The position numbers and the translations under genes are program-made. From Vicinamibacterales bacterium (GTDB lineage Bacteria; Acidobacteriota; Vicinamibacteria; Vicinamibacterales; UBA8438), in NCBI GenBank assembly GCA_958296065.1, contig CATQHX010000034.1, positions 1 through 54,818 of the forward strand: a stretch of 54,818 nt of DNA, given 5' to 3'. Under the pieces are notes generated by a model. That model searched no databases, was not told the DNA's origin, and worked only from the letters and a program-made list of their open reading frames with translations. Shown piece by piece: positions 44,420 to 53,602 of this stretch (position 1 is the first letter of the stretch; each line of letters opens with the position of its first letter).

Positions 44420-45313
44420 ATGCCGCCGCCCATCGATCTTCACGGATGCTCGCTACTGGCGGTGTTCGCACACCCGGACGACGAGTCCATCGCCTGCGGC
44501 GGGCTGCTGGCCTGGTGCGCGCACCTGGGCGTGGACGTATCACTGCTGTGCATGACGCACGGCGAGCACGGCCAGGGCGCGAGAGACGTCCGGCGCACGC
44601 GCCGCCGAGAGCTGGATTCCGCCACGCGGACGCTCGGCATCCGCGCCGTGACGCTACTCGACCACGAAGACGGCATGCTGCCCTGGCTCCCTGCCTCCAC
44701 GCTACTGTCCGCAATAGAACAGGAAATCCTCGCCCGGCGGCCGGAGGTCGTCATCACCTTCGACGCCGACGGTCTCTATTGGCACCCCGACCACATCGCC
44801 GTGCACGAGCGCACGACGGCCGCCGTGGCCAGGCTGGGCGGCGCCGCGCCCGCGTTGTACTACGTCACGATTCCCCCCGGGTCGATGCGCGCCGTCGCCG
44901 ACCACGCCGCGGTGGCGGTGAGGTGCCGCACCACGACGCCGCTTGCGGGCGACGGTGGGGGCGAGCCGCCCCACTCGCGGGATGCCACGAGACGCCGGCT
45001 GGCGAGCCGGATTCTCGGTGTCGCGGACCCGGACGCGTTCGGCTCGGCCGCGCCGGAACCGACCCTCGTAGTGGACACGGGCGAATTCGCGGTGCGCAAG
45101 CTTGCGGCCCTGGCCTGCCACGCGTCGCAGTTCACCGGCAGCGCGCTCGCGTACGTCACGGAGCGAGATGCCCCTCGCCTGCTGGGCATCGAGCACTACC
45201 GGCGGGCGCCGACCGGCATTGCGGGCCGTACGTTTCTCGAAGACCTCGGCTCATGTCCCGCACCAGCGGACCGACCGCACGATGGCGGCGGCGCGTCCTC
45301 GGCTGGAGGCTGA
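44420..45313 (+). CDS. PIG-L family deacetylase (LmbE-like)
   Basis: 297 residues from the ATG at 44420 (a TTG six nt earlier is possible). The zinc site of the family is complete: VFAHPDDESIACGG near residue 17 (His, Asp, Asp) and YWHPDHIAVHE near residue 118 (second His). These enzymes remove N-acetyl groups from GlcNAc-containing conjugates such as GlcNAc-inositol or GlcNAc-malate. No bacillithiol or mycothiol gene is visible nearby. It is followed 11 nt later by a methyltransferase gene, so a shared product is likely. Confidence 0.9.
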   Translation: MPPPIDLHGCSLLAVFAHPDDESIACGGLLAWCAHLGVDVSLLCMTHGEHGQGARDVRRTRRRELDSATRTLGIRAVTLLDHEDGMLPWLPASTLLSAIEQEILARRPEVVITFDADGLYWHPDHIAVHERTTAAVARLGGAAPALYYVTIPPGSMRAVADHAAVAVRCRTTTPLAGDGGGEPPHSRDATRRRLASRILGVADPDAFGSAAPEPTLVVDTGEFAVRKLAALACHASQFTGSALAYVTERDAPRLLGIEHYRRAPTGIAGRTFLEDLGSCPAPADRPHDGGGASSAGG

Positions 45314-45324
45314 ACCGTACCAAC

Positions 45325-46551
45325 ATGCTGCTCGAAACCCTCGACCTGCTGCGCTGCCCGTTCTGCGGCACGCGCCTGTCGGTCGTCGACAACGCGGCGC
45401 TCGACCGCGGTCCGGAGCGGATCGAATCCGGCGTCCTCGGGTGCGAATGCTGCGCCTTTCCGATCGTCGCGGGCATTCCTGTCCTGATCGCCGGCGACGC
45501 CACGCGGGACGCCATGCACGCGCTCGAAGCGGGACGGCGCGACGACGCGCTGTACCGGCTGCTCGGTCTGGACGCCGCGCGGCTCGATGCCTTCCGCGAG
45601 CTGATCTCCGGCGACCGCCCGCCAACGTATCGCGACCTGCTGCCCGTGCTCTGCCTCGACGCCGAGGCGGACTACATGCTCCACCGGTACTCGGACCCGA
45701 CCTGTCTGCTCGTCGAGGCGCTGCTCGACGCCGTGGGATGTCGTGGGCGCGCGCTCGACCTCTGCGGAGGCTGCGGCCACCTCACCCGCATCCTGCTGCG
45801 CCAGCCCGCCTGCATCGACGCGGTCGTAGCCGACGTCCATTTCTGGAAGCTGTGGCTCGCCTCCCGCATCCTGGCCCCGGACTGCGAGCCGATCTGCTGC
45901 GACGCGAACAGCCCGTTACCCTTCGCGGACGAGCGGTTCTCGACGGTCCTGCTGAGCGACGCGTTTCCGTACATCTGGCACAAGCGCCTGCTCGCGGGCG
46001 AAATGCGGCGCGTTGCGGAAGCGGACGGCGCGATCCTGATGCCCCACCTGCACAGCGCGCACGGCGAGAACTACTCCGCCGGCGACACGCTCTCGCCGGC
46101 CGCCTACCGCGACCTGTTCGCGCCGCTGGCGCCCCGGCTGTTCGACGACCGCGGACTGCTGACCGCGTTGCTGGACCAGCGCGTCGTGGACCTCGACAAT
46201 CCCGTGTCTCCCGCCGATTGCGGCGACACGCCGGCGATCACGCTCGTTGCAACCCGCGACACGCGGCTGTACCGCCGCCACGACGCCCCCGACCGCCGCG
46301 ACGCAACGGGCGTGCTGGTCGTCAACCCGCTCTACCGCGTGGACTACCGGGACGGCATCTCGCGGCTCACGCTCACGTTTCCCACTCCCGAGTACGAGGA
46401 CGAGTTCGCGTTCGCAAAGCGCTATCTGCCCGCGAGCGTCACGGTGAACGGCGACCTGCGGGGCGCGCTGACGCCGACCGGCGGCGACGCCAGGTACGCG
46501 GAGCTTCGGCGGCGGCGGGTACTGCTCGACTTGCCGCGCGACTACTGCTGA
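45325..46551 (+). CDS. Trm112-like zinc domain fused to a class I methyltransferase-like protein
   Basis: 408 residues. The N-terminus LLRCPFCGTRL...LGCECCAFPIVAGIPVL (Cys at 11, 14, 41, 43/44) is a Trm112-like zinc ribbon. The central part holds a Rossmann methyltransferase core ALDLCGGCGHLTRILLRQP, AVVADVHFWKLWLA, FADERFSTVLLSDAFPYIWHKRLLAGEMRRVAEADGAILMP. The last 120 residues match no family I know. The methylation target is unknown. Spacing to the PIG-L gene is 11 nt. The start at 45325 puts the zinc ribbon at the N-terminus. Confidence 0.8.
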   Translation: MLLETLDLLRCPFCGTRLSVVDNAALDRGPERIESGVLGCECCAFPIVAGIPVLIAGDATRDAMHALEAGRRDDALYRLLGLDAARLDAFRELISGDRPPTYRDLLPVLCLDAEADYMLHRYSDPTCLLVEALLDAVGCRGRALDLCGGCGHLTRILLRQPACIDAVVADVHFWKLWLASRILAPDCEPICCDANSPLPFADERFSTVLLSDAFPYIWHKRLLAGEMRRVAEADGAILMPHLHSAHGENYSAGDTLSPAAYRDLFAPLAPRLFDDRGLLTALLDQRVVDLDNPVSPADCGDTPAITLVATRDTRLYRRHDAPDRRDATGVLVVNPLYRVDYRDGISRLTLTFPTPEYEDEFAFAKRYLPASVTVNGDLRGALTPTGGDARYAELRRRRVLLDLPRDYC

Positions 46552-46608
46552 ACACGCCGCACTACCGCGCCGACAGCCCGCTCGTCAGCCGTGCCGCGCG
46601 CAGGCGCA

Positions 46609-48318
46609 TCACGGAACCGGTGCGGTCGCGGCGCCCCTCCCGGCAGGATCCGAGACCTCCCCGAACGCATCGAGCAGCAACGGCAGCAGCGCGTGCATGC
46701 GGGCGATCGTCCCGCTCCCCGGCGCGAGCCCGTCGCCGAAACCGCGACGCCGCAACCGGTCGAGCAACTCCGGGCGGCTGGCGATCACGTGCACCGGCAC
46801 GTCCCACGACGCGCCCTCCCCGCTCACCAGGGCTGGAGGCTGATGGTCGCCGACCAGGATCATCACCAGGTCCAGATCGGCGCGCAGCCGCAGATAACCG
46901 CCGGTCGTGGCGTACGCGTAACGGAGCGCCTGCACATAGCTCGGGCCCAGGTTCAGCCAGTCGGGCTGCTCCGACCAGGCTGCGTACAGCTCGTCGTCGT
47001 CGTAGGGCTGCGTCGACAGCACCCGCTCCCAATCCGGCTGGTACGGCGGGGCCGGCGTGAAGGGCGCGTGGGTGCTGAGGGTCGAGAAGAAAACGAACCG
47101 CGGCTCCCGGTCGCGCGGCTCGATCTCCAGGCGGTCGACCAGCGCCAGGGCGTACTGATCGTTGATGCTCCACCAGCCGAACGGCGGCCCCCGGTAGTCG
47201 AGCCGCTGGTAGTCGTAGATCTCGTCGTATCCGTAGAAGGCACCCTCCGGCCAGGCGACGAGCAGACCGGGCACTATCGCAAGCGCTCGGTAGCCCCCGC
47301 GTTGGAAGACCGTCACCAGCGTGTCGCGGTCCTGCGCCATCAGGCGCGCGTTGGCGCGATCGTCCCGGACCTCGGTTCCGGACAGCAGGCTGATGTGGGC
47401 GAGCCAGGACTCACCGGCGAAGGTCGTCGACTCGACCCGCGCCGAGACGACGTCGCGCCCCGTCTCCAGGATGTCGGCCGCCAACCGCGTCCGACTCTCC
47501 GCCAGCGCCTCGACGAACGCGGGCCGCTCCCAGCTCACGGCGCCGTACGATTCCATGAAAACCACCAGCACGTCGGCCCCCGCCACGCGTGACAGGTCCG
47601 AGCGCAGCACCGGGGGCGGACCGAGCGCGTCGAGCCCGGACCCGCTCATCTCGTAGGCCAGCTCGTACGCCTCGCGGGCGTAAGCGGAGGCGACCGGATC
47701 GGCGAATCGCAGACGTTCGACGGGACGCCAACCGGCCTGCGCGGCGGCAAGTAGCGCCACCACGACGCCCGCCATGGTGCCGAGCAGCCGCCGGCCCGCG
47801 GGGTCGGCGACAGCGCGCGCGACCCTCCCGATACACCAGCGCGCGGCCACGTAGACCGCCAGCGGCGCGGCTATGGCCCCGCCCACGAACAGCACCATCT
47901 GCCACGGTTCGGCCACCGTGGCGAACATGGCCCCGACGCTGGGCACATGGCGCAAGTCCCAATACGGATTGACGTCCCTTCCGTAGAGCGCGCGCGTCGT
48001 GACGTCCACGTAGCGCCCGGCCATCAGCAGCACCCACACGACGGCCGCGCCGCGCAGCAGACGTGTCGAGACGTTGCCGGTCCACCGGCGGACAAGCAGC
48101 AGCGCCAGCAGCCCCAACGCCAGGTCCGGCGACAGCTCGGCGGTCGGACGGATCGCGAGCGTCGGCCAGACATTGCGGAAGGTCAACGAAAGGTTGAGGA
48201 GCAGCAGCGCTGCTGCGACCCCGGCCCAGGCGACAAGATGCGAGAGCGTGTCCGCGGACAGCCGGCGACCCGCCCGAAGACCGGGAGCGCGCGTGCCGCG
48301 TGAGGCGTCTGCGGGCAC
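46609..48318 (-). CDS. Alkaline-phosphatase-superfamily membrane enzyme (LTA synthase/sulfatase-like)
   Basis: 569 residues. About five N-terminal TM helices (to residue 200) are followed by an extracytoplasmic catalytic domain with LVVFMESYGAV (metal-binding Glu), STTFAGESWLAHISLLSG (nucleophile Thr/Ser region), FSTLSTHAPFTPAPPYQ and MILVGDHQPPALV (Asp-His metal ligands). This is the layout of LtaS/EptA-type phospho-group transferases. It may transfer a phosphoalcohol to a glycan or lipid at the outer face. The DoxX gene lies 9 nt upstream on the same strand, and the pair forms a small operon. Confidence 0.85.
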   Translation of the reverse strand: MPADASRGTRAPGLRAGRRLSADTLSHLVAWAGVAAALLLLNLSLTFRNVWPTLAIRPTAELSPDLALGLLALLLVRRWTGNVSTRLLRGAAVVWVLLMAGRYVDVTTRALYGRDVNPYWDLRHVPSVGAMFATVAEPWQMVLFVGGAIAAPLAVYVAARWCIGRVARAVADPAGRRLLGTMAGVVVALLAAAQAGWRPVERLRFADPVASAYAREAYELAYEMSGSGLDALGPPPVLRSDLSRVAGADVLVVFMESYGAVSWERPAFVEALAESRTRLAADILETGRDVVSARVESTTFAGESWLAHISLLSGTEVRDDRANARLMAQDRDTLVTVFQRGGYRALAIVPGLLVAWPEGAFYGYDEIYDYQRLDYRGPPFGWWSINDQYALALVDRLEIEPRDREPRFVFFSTLSTHAPFTPAPPYQPDWERVLSTQPYDDDELYAAWSEQPDWLNLGPSYVQALRYAYATTGGYLRLRADLDLVMILVGDHQPPALVSGEGASWDVPVHVIASRPELLDRLRRRGFGDGLAPGSGTIARMHALLPLLLDAFGEVSDPAGRGAATAPVP

Positions 48319-48327
48319 CGAAGCCGC

Positions 48328-48774
48328 CTACCTGAGGCTGAACGGCAGCATCCGCCCACCGACGGCGAGCGCGAGCAGGCTACCGATGACCGGTGGCCCG
48401 TAGCCGTTCCAGAGGTAGCCCCACGTGAACATGATGCCGCTCGCGAAGTGAAAGTTGAGCACCATCAGCAGCGCGAGACCGGCGGTCAATCGGATGCTGA
48501 AGCCGACGATCAGCGACGCACCCGCCGCGAACTCGGCCAACGGCACGATCCGTGCGAAGATCGGCGCGTACGGAATGCACACGGCCTCGAGATACCGCAG
48601 GCTGCTGCCGGACGTGAGTCCGCGCCAGCGCTCCAGCTCGGCCATCAGCGCACTGCTGTCGAGAAGCCAGCCCACCTTCTGCCCCGCCATCAGGATCAGA
48701 AAAAGTCCCATGAACATCGACAACACCCGCAGGCCGACGCCCTCACCGGTACCGTGGAAGGACATACGGGCCAT
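48328..48774 (-). CDS. DoxX family membrane protein
   Basis: 148 residues from the ATG at 48774 (ATG 48765 is possible). Four TM helices with the DoxX pattern: VLSMFMGLFLILMAGQKVGWLLDS, IFARIVPLAEFAAGASLIVGFSIRLTAGLALLMVLNFHFASGIM, and a final YGPPVIGSLLALAVGG. DoxX proteins are linked to thiol redox and quinone chemistry, but the exact role is unsettled. It overlaps neither neighbour and precedes the phosphatase-superfamily gene by 9 nt. No ribosome site is visible, so the start is tentative. Confidence 0.85.
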   Translation of the reverse strand: MARMSFHGTGEGVGLRVLSMFMGLFLILMAGQKVGWLLDSSALMAELERWRGLTSGSSLRYLEAVCIPYAPIFARIVPLAEFAAGASLIVGFSIRLTAGLALLMVLNFHFASGIMFTWGYLWNGYGPPVIGSLLALAVGGRMLPFSLR

Positions 48775-48800
48775 TGTAACCGCGCTCGGCGCATCCCAGA

Positions 48801-49667
48801 ATGGAGACCCATGAGGACGAGAGGCCTTCGGCAAGCGACAGCGGCGATGTCGGCCTCGCCCGATCCTGTCGCCGCATTCAGGTGCGCGGCACGAGGCTCC
48901 ATCCCGTGAGCCGCGTGCGCCGCGCCGTCGGGCTTGCGCGCTCGCTGCTCGTCTATCACGGGATTCCGGGCCGGCAGCAACGGCTTCGGCGTCTGTACCG
49001 ACGGTTCGTCTCCGCGGGGGATCTCGTGTTCGACCTGGGCGCTCACGTCGGCAACCGGACCCGCGCGTTCCGGGCACTGGACTGCCGCGTGGTCGCGCTC
49101 GAACCGCAGCCGGATTGCGCCCGCTTGCTGCGCGTGCTGTTCCGGAGGGCGGACGGCGTCACCGTCCTGGAGTCGGCGGTGGGAGCGAAAGGGGGCCGGG
49201 TCCGACTGACGCTCAACGAGCGGCATCCCACCCTGACCACCGCCGCGGACGACTGGCGCGAAGAGCGGCAGCGCGACCCGCGCTTCGCCAACATTTGCTG
49301 GGACCGCGCGGTGACGGTCGCATCCACCACGCTCGATCGCCTCATCGACACGTTCGGAGAACCCGCCTTCGTGAAGATAGACGTCGAAGGGGGCGAACCC
49401 GACGTGCTGGCCGGTCTCGGCCGTCCCCTCGCGAGCCTGTCGTTCGAGTACCTGCCGGGCGCGCCCGCCGCGGTGCGCGCCTGCGTGGCGCGGCTCGCCG
49501 CGCTGGGAACCTACCGCTACAACTGGTCGCCCGGAGAGTCGTTCGAACTGGCCTCGCCCGAATGGCTGACCGGCGAGCGACTCGAAGCCGCCCTTGCGAC
49601 GGAGAGGGCAAGAACCTCCTCGGGCGACGTCTACGCTCGCCTTCACACAGGGAACGAACGCGGATGA
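48801..49667 (+). CDS. FkbM family methyltransferase
   Basis: 288 residues from the ATG at 48801. The SAM-binding core is LVFDLGAHVGNRTRAFRALDCRVVALEPQPDCARLL, followed by VTVLESAVGAKGGRVRL and FVKIDVEGGEPDVLAGL, the FkbM signature. FkbM enzymes O-methylate sugars or small molecules. The first 45 residues are basic and weakly conserved, so the start could be further in. The stop overlaps the next methyltransferase gene (ATGA). Confidence 0.87.
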   Translation: METHEDERPSASDSGDVGLARSCRRIQVRGTRLHPVSRVRRAVGLARSLLVYHGIPGRQQRLRRLYRRFVSAGDLVFDLGAHVGNRTRAFRALDCRVVALEPQPDCARLLRVLFRRADGVTVLESAVGAKGGRVRLTLNERHPTLTTAADDWREERQRDPRFANICWDRAVTVASTTLDRLIDTFGEPAFVKIDVEGGEPDVLAGLGRPLASLSFEYLPGAPAAVRACVARLAALGTYRYNWSPGESFELASPEWLTGERLEAALATERARTSSGDVYARLHTGNERG

Positions 49668-50536
49668 CGGCCCACTTCGACAGGGCCCAGGTGCAGCGGT
49701 ACTACGACCGCCATACGGCGACCTTCCTGCGCTACGGACAGGGCGGCGGCGCCGGGGCCATTCACCGCGCGGTATGGGGACCGGGGATCGAGACCCGCGA
49801 GGCGGCGTTCCACTACGTGGAGGACTACCTGATCGACCAGCTCGGGGGCACGCTGCAAGGCGCCGCCGAGCCCTCGGTCGTCGACCTCGGCTGCGGCGTC
49901 GGCGGCAGCCTCTGCTACCTCGCCGAGCGGCTGCCGATTCGCGGCGTCGGCGTCACGTTGAGCCCGGTGCAGGCGGGCCTGGCGGCGGAGCGCATCCGTG
50001 CCGCCGGCCTCGAGGAACGGATCCGTTGCATGGAGGGCGACTACACCGATCCCGGGCTGGATCTGCCGGCGGCGGATCTGGTCTATGCGATCGAGTCGTT
50101 CGTCCACGGACCCGATCCCGCCGCCTTCTTCGCCCAATGCGCCCGAATCCTCCGTCCTGGAGGCCTGCTGGTCATCTGCGACGACGTGCCGCGGCCCACC
50201 GGGACCCCCTCCGCCCGCCGCGCCGTCGACCGCTTTCGCCGCGGCTGGCGCATCAACTCGCTGCTCGACCGCGATGCGCTGCGCACCCTCGCCGGGAATG
50301 CAGGTTTCGAGCACGGAGCGACCCGGGATCTGACACCCTTCCTCGAGCTGGGCCGGCCGCGGGATCGTGCGCTCGGCCTCCTGGCCGCGATCCTCGGCTG
50401 GCTCCCGGTCCACGCACGCCTGGGTCACCTGACCGGCGGCAGCGCGCTGCAGACGTGCCTGCGTCGGGGCTGGATCGGGTACGATCTCGCGCTGTTCCGT
50501 CGACGCACCGGCGACCCGGCCCCCTCCGATGCCTGA
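49664..50536 (+). CDS. Class I SAM-dependent methyltransferase
   Basis: 290 residues with an intact SAM fold: VVDLGCGVGGSLCYLAERLPIRGVGVTLSPVQAGLAAERI, CMEGDYTDPGLDLPAADLVYAIESFVHGPDPAAFFAQCARILRPGGLLVICDD. It resembles tocopherol/sterol C-methyltransferases, though the small-molecule substrate is unknown. The N-terminus YYDRHTATFLRYGQGGGAGAIHRAVWG is typical of that group. It overlaps FkbM by 4 nt and the creatininase gene by 8 nt, so the three are translationally coupled. Confidence 0.88.
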   Translation: MTAHFDRAQVQRYYDRHTATFLRYGQGGGAGAIHRAVWGPGIETREAAFHYVEDYLIDQLGGTLQGAAEPSVVDLGCGVGGSLCYLAERLPIRGVGVTLSPVQAGLAAERIRAAGLEERIRCMEGDYTDPGLDLPAADLVYAIESFVHGPDPAAFFAQCARILRPGGLLVICDDVPRPTGTPSARRAVDRFRRGWRINSLLDRDALRTLAGNAGFEHGATRDLTPFLELGRPRDRALGLLAAILGWLPVHARLGHLTGGSALQTCLRRGWIGYDLALFRRRTGDPAPSDA

Positions 50537-51335
50537 TGACGACATTCCTTGCTGGCAGTCGCTGACCGGCCCCGAGGCAGAGCAGCTCGGCCGGCGCGAT
50601 CCGGTGGTGGTGCTGCCGCTGGCCGCCATCGAGCAGCACGGACCCCACCTGCCCCTCTCCACGGATGCCGACATCGGACAGGGACTGCTGGCGCGCGCCA
50701 TGGCGCAACTACCGACCGACTTTCCGGTGCGGGTGCTGCCGCTGCTGCCGATTGGCGCCAGCACGGAGCACGCCCATCCCGGACTCGCCGGCACTCTCCA
50801 CGTCGAATCCAACGACCTCGCCATGGTAATCGTGCGCATCGGCGCCGCCCTGGCCGGCTACGGCGTGCGGCGCCTCGTCCTGAGCAACAGTCACGGAGGG
50901 AACCGCCATGCCATGGAGACGGCGGGACTGCAGCTTCGGCGCGAGCACGGCCTGCTGGTCGTCAAGGCGACCTACTTCTCGTTCGAGCGGCCGCGGGACG
51001 TCGACCTTCCGGAATCCGAGTGGCGGCACGGACTGCACGGCGGGGCGATAGAGACCGCGATGATGCTGCACCTGCATCCGGATCGGGTCAGGACCGAACA
51101 ACTGGCACGCTTCGCGTCGCTCGGCCAGGAGCTCGAGGCCGCCGGCTCGCGAATCCTGCCGGAGGGACCGGCGGCCTTCGCATGGGTGGCCGGCGACCTC
51201 AATCCGAGGGGCGTCGCCGGCGATGCCGCTCTCGCCACCAGGGCAATAGGCCGACGATTGGTGGAACACTACGGCGACACGCTCGCCGCGATCATCCGCG
51301 ACGCCCGGACGTTTCCAATTGGACGACTCGCCTGA
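50529..51335 (+). CDS. Creatininase family amidohydrolase
   Basis: 268 residues. The metal ligands of the family are seen in PLAAIEQHGPHLPLSTDADIG (Glu, His, Asp), SNSHGGNRHAM (His) and LHGGAIETAMMLHLHPDRV (Glu). The superfamily includes creatininase, the FAPy deformylase ArfB of archaeal flavin/F420 synthesis and MftE. Its coupling to methyltransferase genes and its place beside GTP cyclohydrolase II and a RibD reductase make a role on a GTP-derived pyrimidine more likely than creatinine turnover. Confidence 0.88.
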   Translation: MPDDDIPCWQSLTGPEAEQLGRRDPVVVLPLAAIEQHGPHLPLSTDADIGQGLLARAMAQLPTDFPVRVLPLLPIGASTEHAHPGLAGTLHVESNDLAMVIVRIGAALAGYGVRRLVLSNSHGGNRHAMETAGLQLRREHGLLVVKATYFSFERPRDVDLPESEWRHGLHGGAIETAMMLHLHPDRVRTEQLARFASLGQELEAAGSRILPEGPAAFAWVAGDLNPRGVAGDAALATRAIGRRLVEHYGDTLAAIIRDARTFPIGRLA

Positions 51336-51365
51336 CGGAGGCGGTACGCAGGCCGCGGCCCAGGA

Positions 51366-51407
51366 GCCTGCGCCGCGGAACGCAGCGAAGCGAAGTGCCG
51401 AGGCGGA
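51366..51407. repeat. Dispersed hairpin (REP-like) element, copy B
   Basis: The left arm GCCTGCGCCGCGGAAC matches copy A at 26406-26421 apart from two changes, with the same GGAGC context. The right arm GTGCCGAGGCGGA (51395-51407) pairs imperfectly with it (about 10 of 13). It lies between the convergent creatininase and RibA genes. A possible third, weaker relative (TGCGCCGCAGAACG) starts at 23831. Confidence 0.45.
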
Positions 51408-51432
51408 ACGTCGTGGAGCGGGCGGATGGGCC

Positions 51433-51458
51433 GAAACGCCGAGCCAACGAGGCGTTTC
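51433..51458. terminator. Hairpin between convergent genes, weak terminator candidate
   Basis: An 8-bp stem GAAACGCC/GGCGTTTC with a 10-nt loop sits seven nt from the end of the RibA gene and about 100 nt after the creatininase gene. There is no T-run on the plus strand and only a mixed tail on the minus strand. Confidence 0.4.
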
Positions 51459-51464
51459 AGAGCG

Positions 51465-52589
51465 CTACTTGGGCGCGGGCGTACCGGCCAGCATGTCCGC
51501 GAGCCAGTGACCGGCGCGCTGCATCTTGGCCTTCACGTACGGCAGGTTGTGACGGTTGAGCGTGCCGTACAGGGGACGGCGGTCCTGAACATCGATGCCC
51601 CCGGCCCGGAGCGCCTCCATTTTTGCGGGATTGTTCGTCAGCAGCCGCACCCGCGTCACGTCGAGGGCCTTGAGCATCTCCACCGCCGCGACGTACTCGC
51701 GCTCGTCGGCCCCGAAACCGAGCACGCCATCGGCATCGACCGTGTCCAGGCCATGCTCCTGCAGCGTGTACGCCCGCAGCTTGTTGGCCAGCCCGATGTC
51801 GCGCCCTTCCTGCCCCATGTAGAGCAGCAAGCCCCCTCCAGATCCGGCGAAGTGCCGCAGGCTGCCTCGCAGTTGCTCTCCACAGTCGCAGCGCAGGCTG
51901 CCGAAGAGATCGCCCGTCAGGCACGCCGAGTGGATGCGGACCGGCACCGGATCCGGCCAGTCCCGCTGCCGCCCCACCAGCACCGCCACGTGGCCGAGCA
52001 AGCCATGCGCCTCGCGAAAGAAGACAAAGCGGGCGTATTCGGCTTCGGCCAGCGGCACCGGACCTTCGCTGACCTGCGTGACGCGCACGTCCACGTTGCC
52101 GGCCATCTCGTCGATTCGGGCGCTGGTCACCGCCAGCACGGCCCCGCTGGCGATGCCGTCGCGCAGCGTTCGGGAACCCTGGGGATCGGTGGTGACGCTC
52201 ACCACCGCAGGGAGCAGGCGGCCGAGCCGCGCCAGCGTGAGGCCTCCGACCTCGACGGTGGTCGCGGGCCGCACGTCTCGAGGGTCGACGGAGAACCGGC
52301 CCTTGGCCATCGCCAAGTGCAGAATCCGTTCCGGGCCCTCGCCATTCAACGAGAGGCTCATGCCGCGAGCCCCTTCCATGGCCGCGGCGGGAACGAGCCC
52401 CATCGACGTGGCCCGGTGACGCGTCACCACCAGGCGCAATTGCCCTTCCCCGCGCAGCGTCTCCAGGGCCGCGCCGGTCAGTCCGTCGACCGAAGCGATC
52501 AGCGCGCCGGGCTCACCCGTCGCCGCGACGTGGACGGACCTACCCTGCCGCAAATCGAACAGTGCGCGTTCCGCGTCGTGCATTCCCAT
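51465..52589 (-). CDS. ribA: GTP cyclohydrolase II (long form with atypical N-terminal domain)
   Basis: 374 residues from the ATG at 52589. The C-terminal half is RibA: RIHSACLTGDLFGSLRCDCGEQL (zinc Cys x3), YMGQEGRDIGLANKLRAYTLQEHGLDTVDA (catalytic Asp/Arg region), RLLTNNPAKMEALRAGGIDV. It opens GTP to the diaminopyrimidine phosphate used for flavins and related compounds. The N-terminal 180 residues are not RibB: the DHBP synthase DDEDRE motif is absent, and the sequence matches the long RibA type that I recall from alphaproteobacteria. Divergent from the RibD-like gene with a 47-nt gap, so both may share a control region. Confidence 0.9.
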   Translation of the reverse strand: MGMHDAERALFDLRQGRSVHVAATGEPGALIASVDGLTGAALETLRGEGQLRLVVTRHRATSMGLVPAAAMEGARGMSLSLNGEGPERILHLAMAKGRFSVDPRDVRPATTVEVGGLTLARLGRLLPAVVSVTTDPQGSRTLRDGIASGAVLAVTSARIDEMAGNVDVRVTQVSEGPVPLAEAEYARFVFFREAHGLLGHVAVLVGRQRDWPDPVPVRIHSACLTGDLFGSLRCDCGEQLRGSLRHFAGSGGGLLLYMGQEGRDIGLANKLRAYTLQEHGLDTVDADGVLGFGADEREYVAAVEMLKALDVTRVRLLTNNPAKMEALRAGGIDVQDRRPLYGTLNRHNLPYVKAKMQRAGHWLADMLAGTPAPK

Positions 52590-52636
52590 ACTCGAAGTCG
52601 TTACGGTCGTTATTTCTGCTGTTACTCTAACAGCCC

Positions 52637-53602
52637 TTGGCAAGCAGTCCGTCGGAACCGACGCGCGCCTCCGCCGCCGGCGAATTCCCCCGCCTCGGCG
52701 AACATGCCGCGTGGAATCTGGTCCGCAGCGTCCGGCCGGGCGCCCGCACCCTCGTGCAACTGCATGATTCCAAGGCGGATGTTTCGCTGCAAGTGTACCC
52801 GTCCGGCGCGTGGGACACGCCGGCGCGGTTGACCGAGGAGGCGCGCCAGGTCCTCGATTTGTTCCTCCCGCTTCAACTGCGGTCCGACTTCGTCATCGCC
52901 CAGGCCGGGCAGAGCCTGGACGGCCGCATCGCGACGGCCAGCGGACACTCGCACTACGTGACCGGCCCCCAGGACGTGCGACGGCTCCATCGACTGCGGG
53001 CGCTCGTCGATGCCGTAATCGTGGGGGCGGGAACGGTCGATGCGGACGACCCCAGGCTGACCGTGCGGGAAGCGGAAGGCGAGAATCCGATGCGGGTCGT
53101 CATCGACCCGAACGGCCGCCTCGACCCGTCGCGGAAGGTCTTTCGCGACGGATCGGCCCCGACGGTGGTGATCCGGCGCCGCCGGAACGAGAGTCCGGAG
53201 AGCCCCCCCTCGGAGCGCGACACGGCGGAACGCGACTTCGACACGTCGGGCCGGAACACCGACATCGAGCTGCCGGGCGACCCCGCCGGAGCCATCGAAC
53301 CCCACGACGTGCTCTCCGCGCTTCGGGACCGCGGCTGCCGCCGCTTCCTGATCGAGGGCGGGGGCGTCACCGTCTCGAGATTCCTGGATGCCGGAGCAGT
53401 GGACCGGCTGCACGTCGCCGTCGCGCCGCTGTTGATCGGGTCCGGTCGGCCAGCCTTCATCCTGCCCCCGATCGCGACCCTGGAGCAGGCAATCCGCCCC
53501 GCCTGCAGGGTGTTTCGCCTGGGCGACGACGTGCTCTTCGACCTCGACCTGCGCTCCCCGGTCATCCCGGCAGAGCAAGCAGGTCGAGATGGCCGACGGT
53601 GA
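52637..53602 (+). CDS. RibD C-terminal (DHFR-like) reductase without deaminase domain
   Basis: 321 residues from TTG 52637. The reductase fold is clear: VIAQAGQSLDGRIATASGHSHYVTGPQDVRRLHRLRALVDAVIVGAGTVDADDPRLTVR, PMRVVIDPNGRLDP and RRFLIEGGGVTVSRFLDAGAVDRLHVAVAPLLIGSG. It has no N-terminal cytidine-deaminase-like domain; instead an 80-residue segment precedes the reductase. An enzyme of this type would reduce the ribosyl side chain directly after GTP cyclohydrolase II, the archaeal/fungal order. It overlaps the convergent methyltransferase gene by 41 nt. Confidence 0.87.
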   Translation: MASSPSEPTRASAAGEFPRLGEHAAWNLVRSVRPGARTLVQLHDSKADVSLQVYPSGAWDTPARLTEEARQVLDLFLPLQLRSDFVIAQAGQSLDGRIATASGHSHYVTGPQDVRRLHRLRALVDAVIVGAGTVDADDPRLTVREAEGENPMRVVIDPNGRLDPSRKVFRDGSAPTVVIRRRRNESPESPPSERDTAERDFDTSGRNTDIELPGDPAGAIEPHDVLSALRDRGCRRFLIEGGGVTVSRFLDAGAVDRLHVAVAPLLIGSGRPAFILPPIATLEQAIRPACRVFRLGDDVLFDLDLRSPVIPAEQAGRDGRR

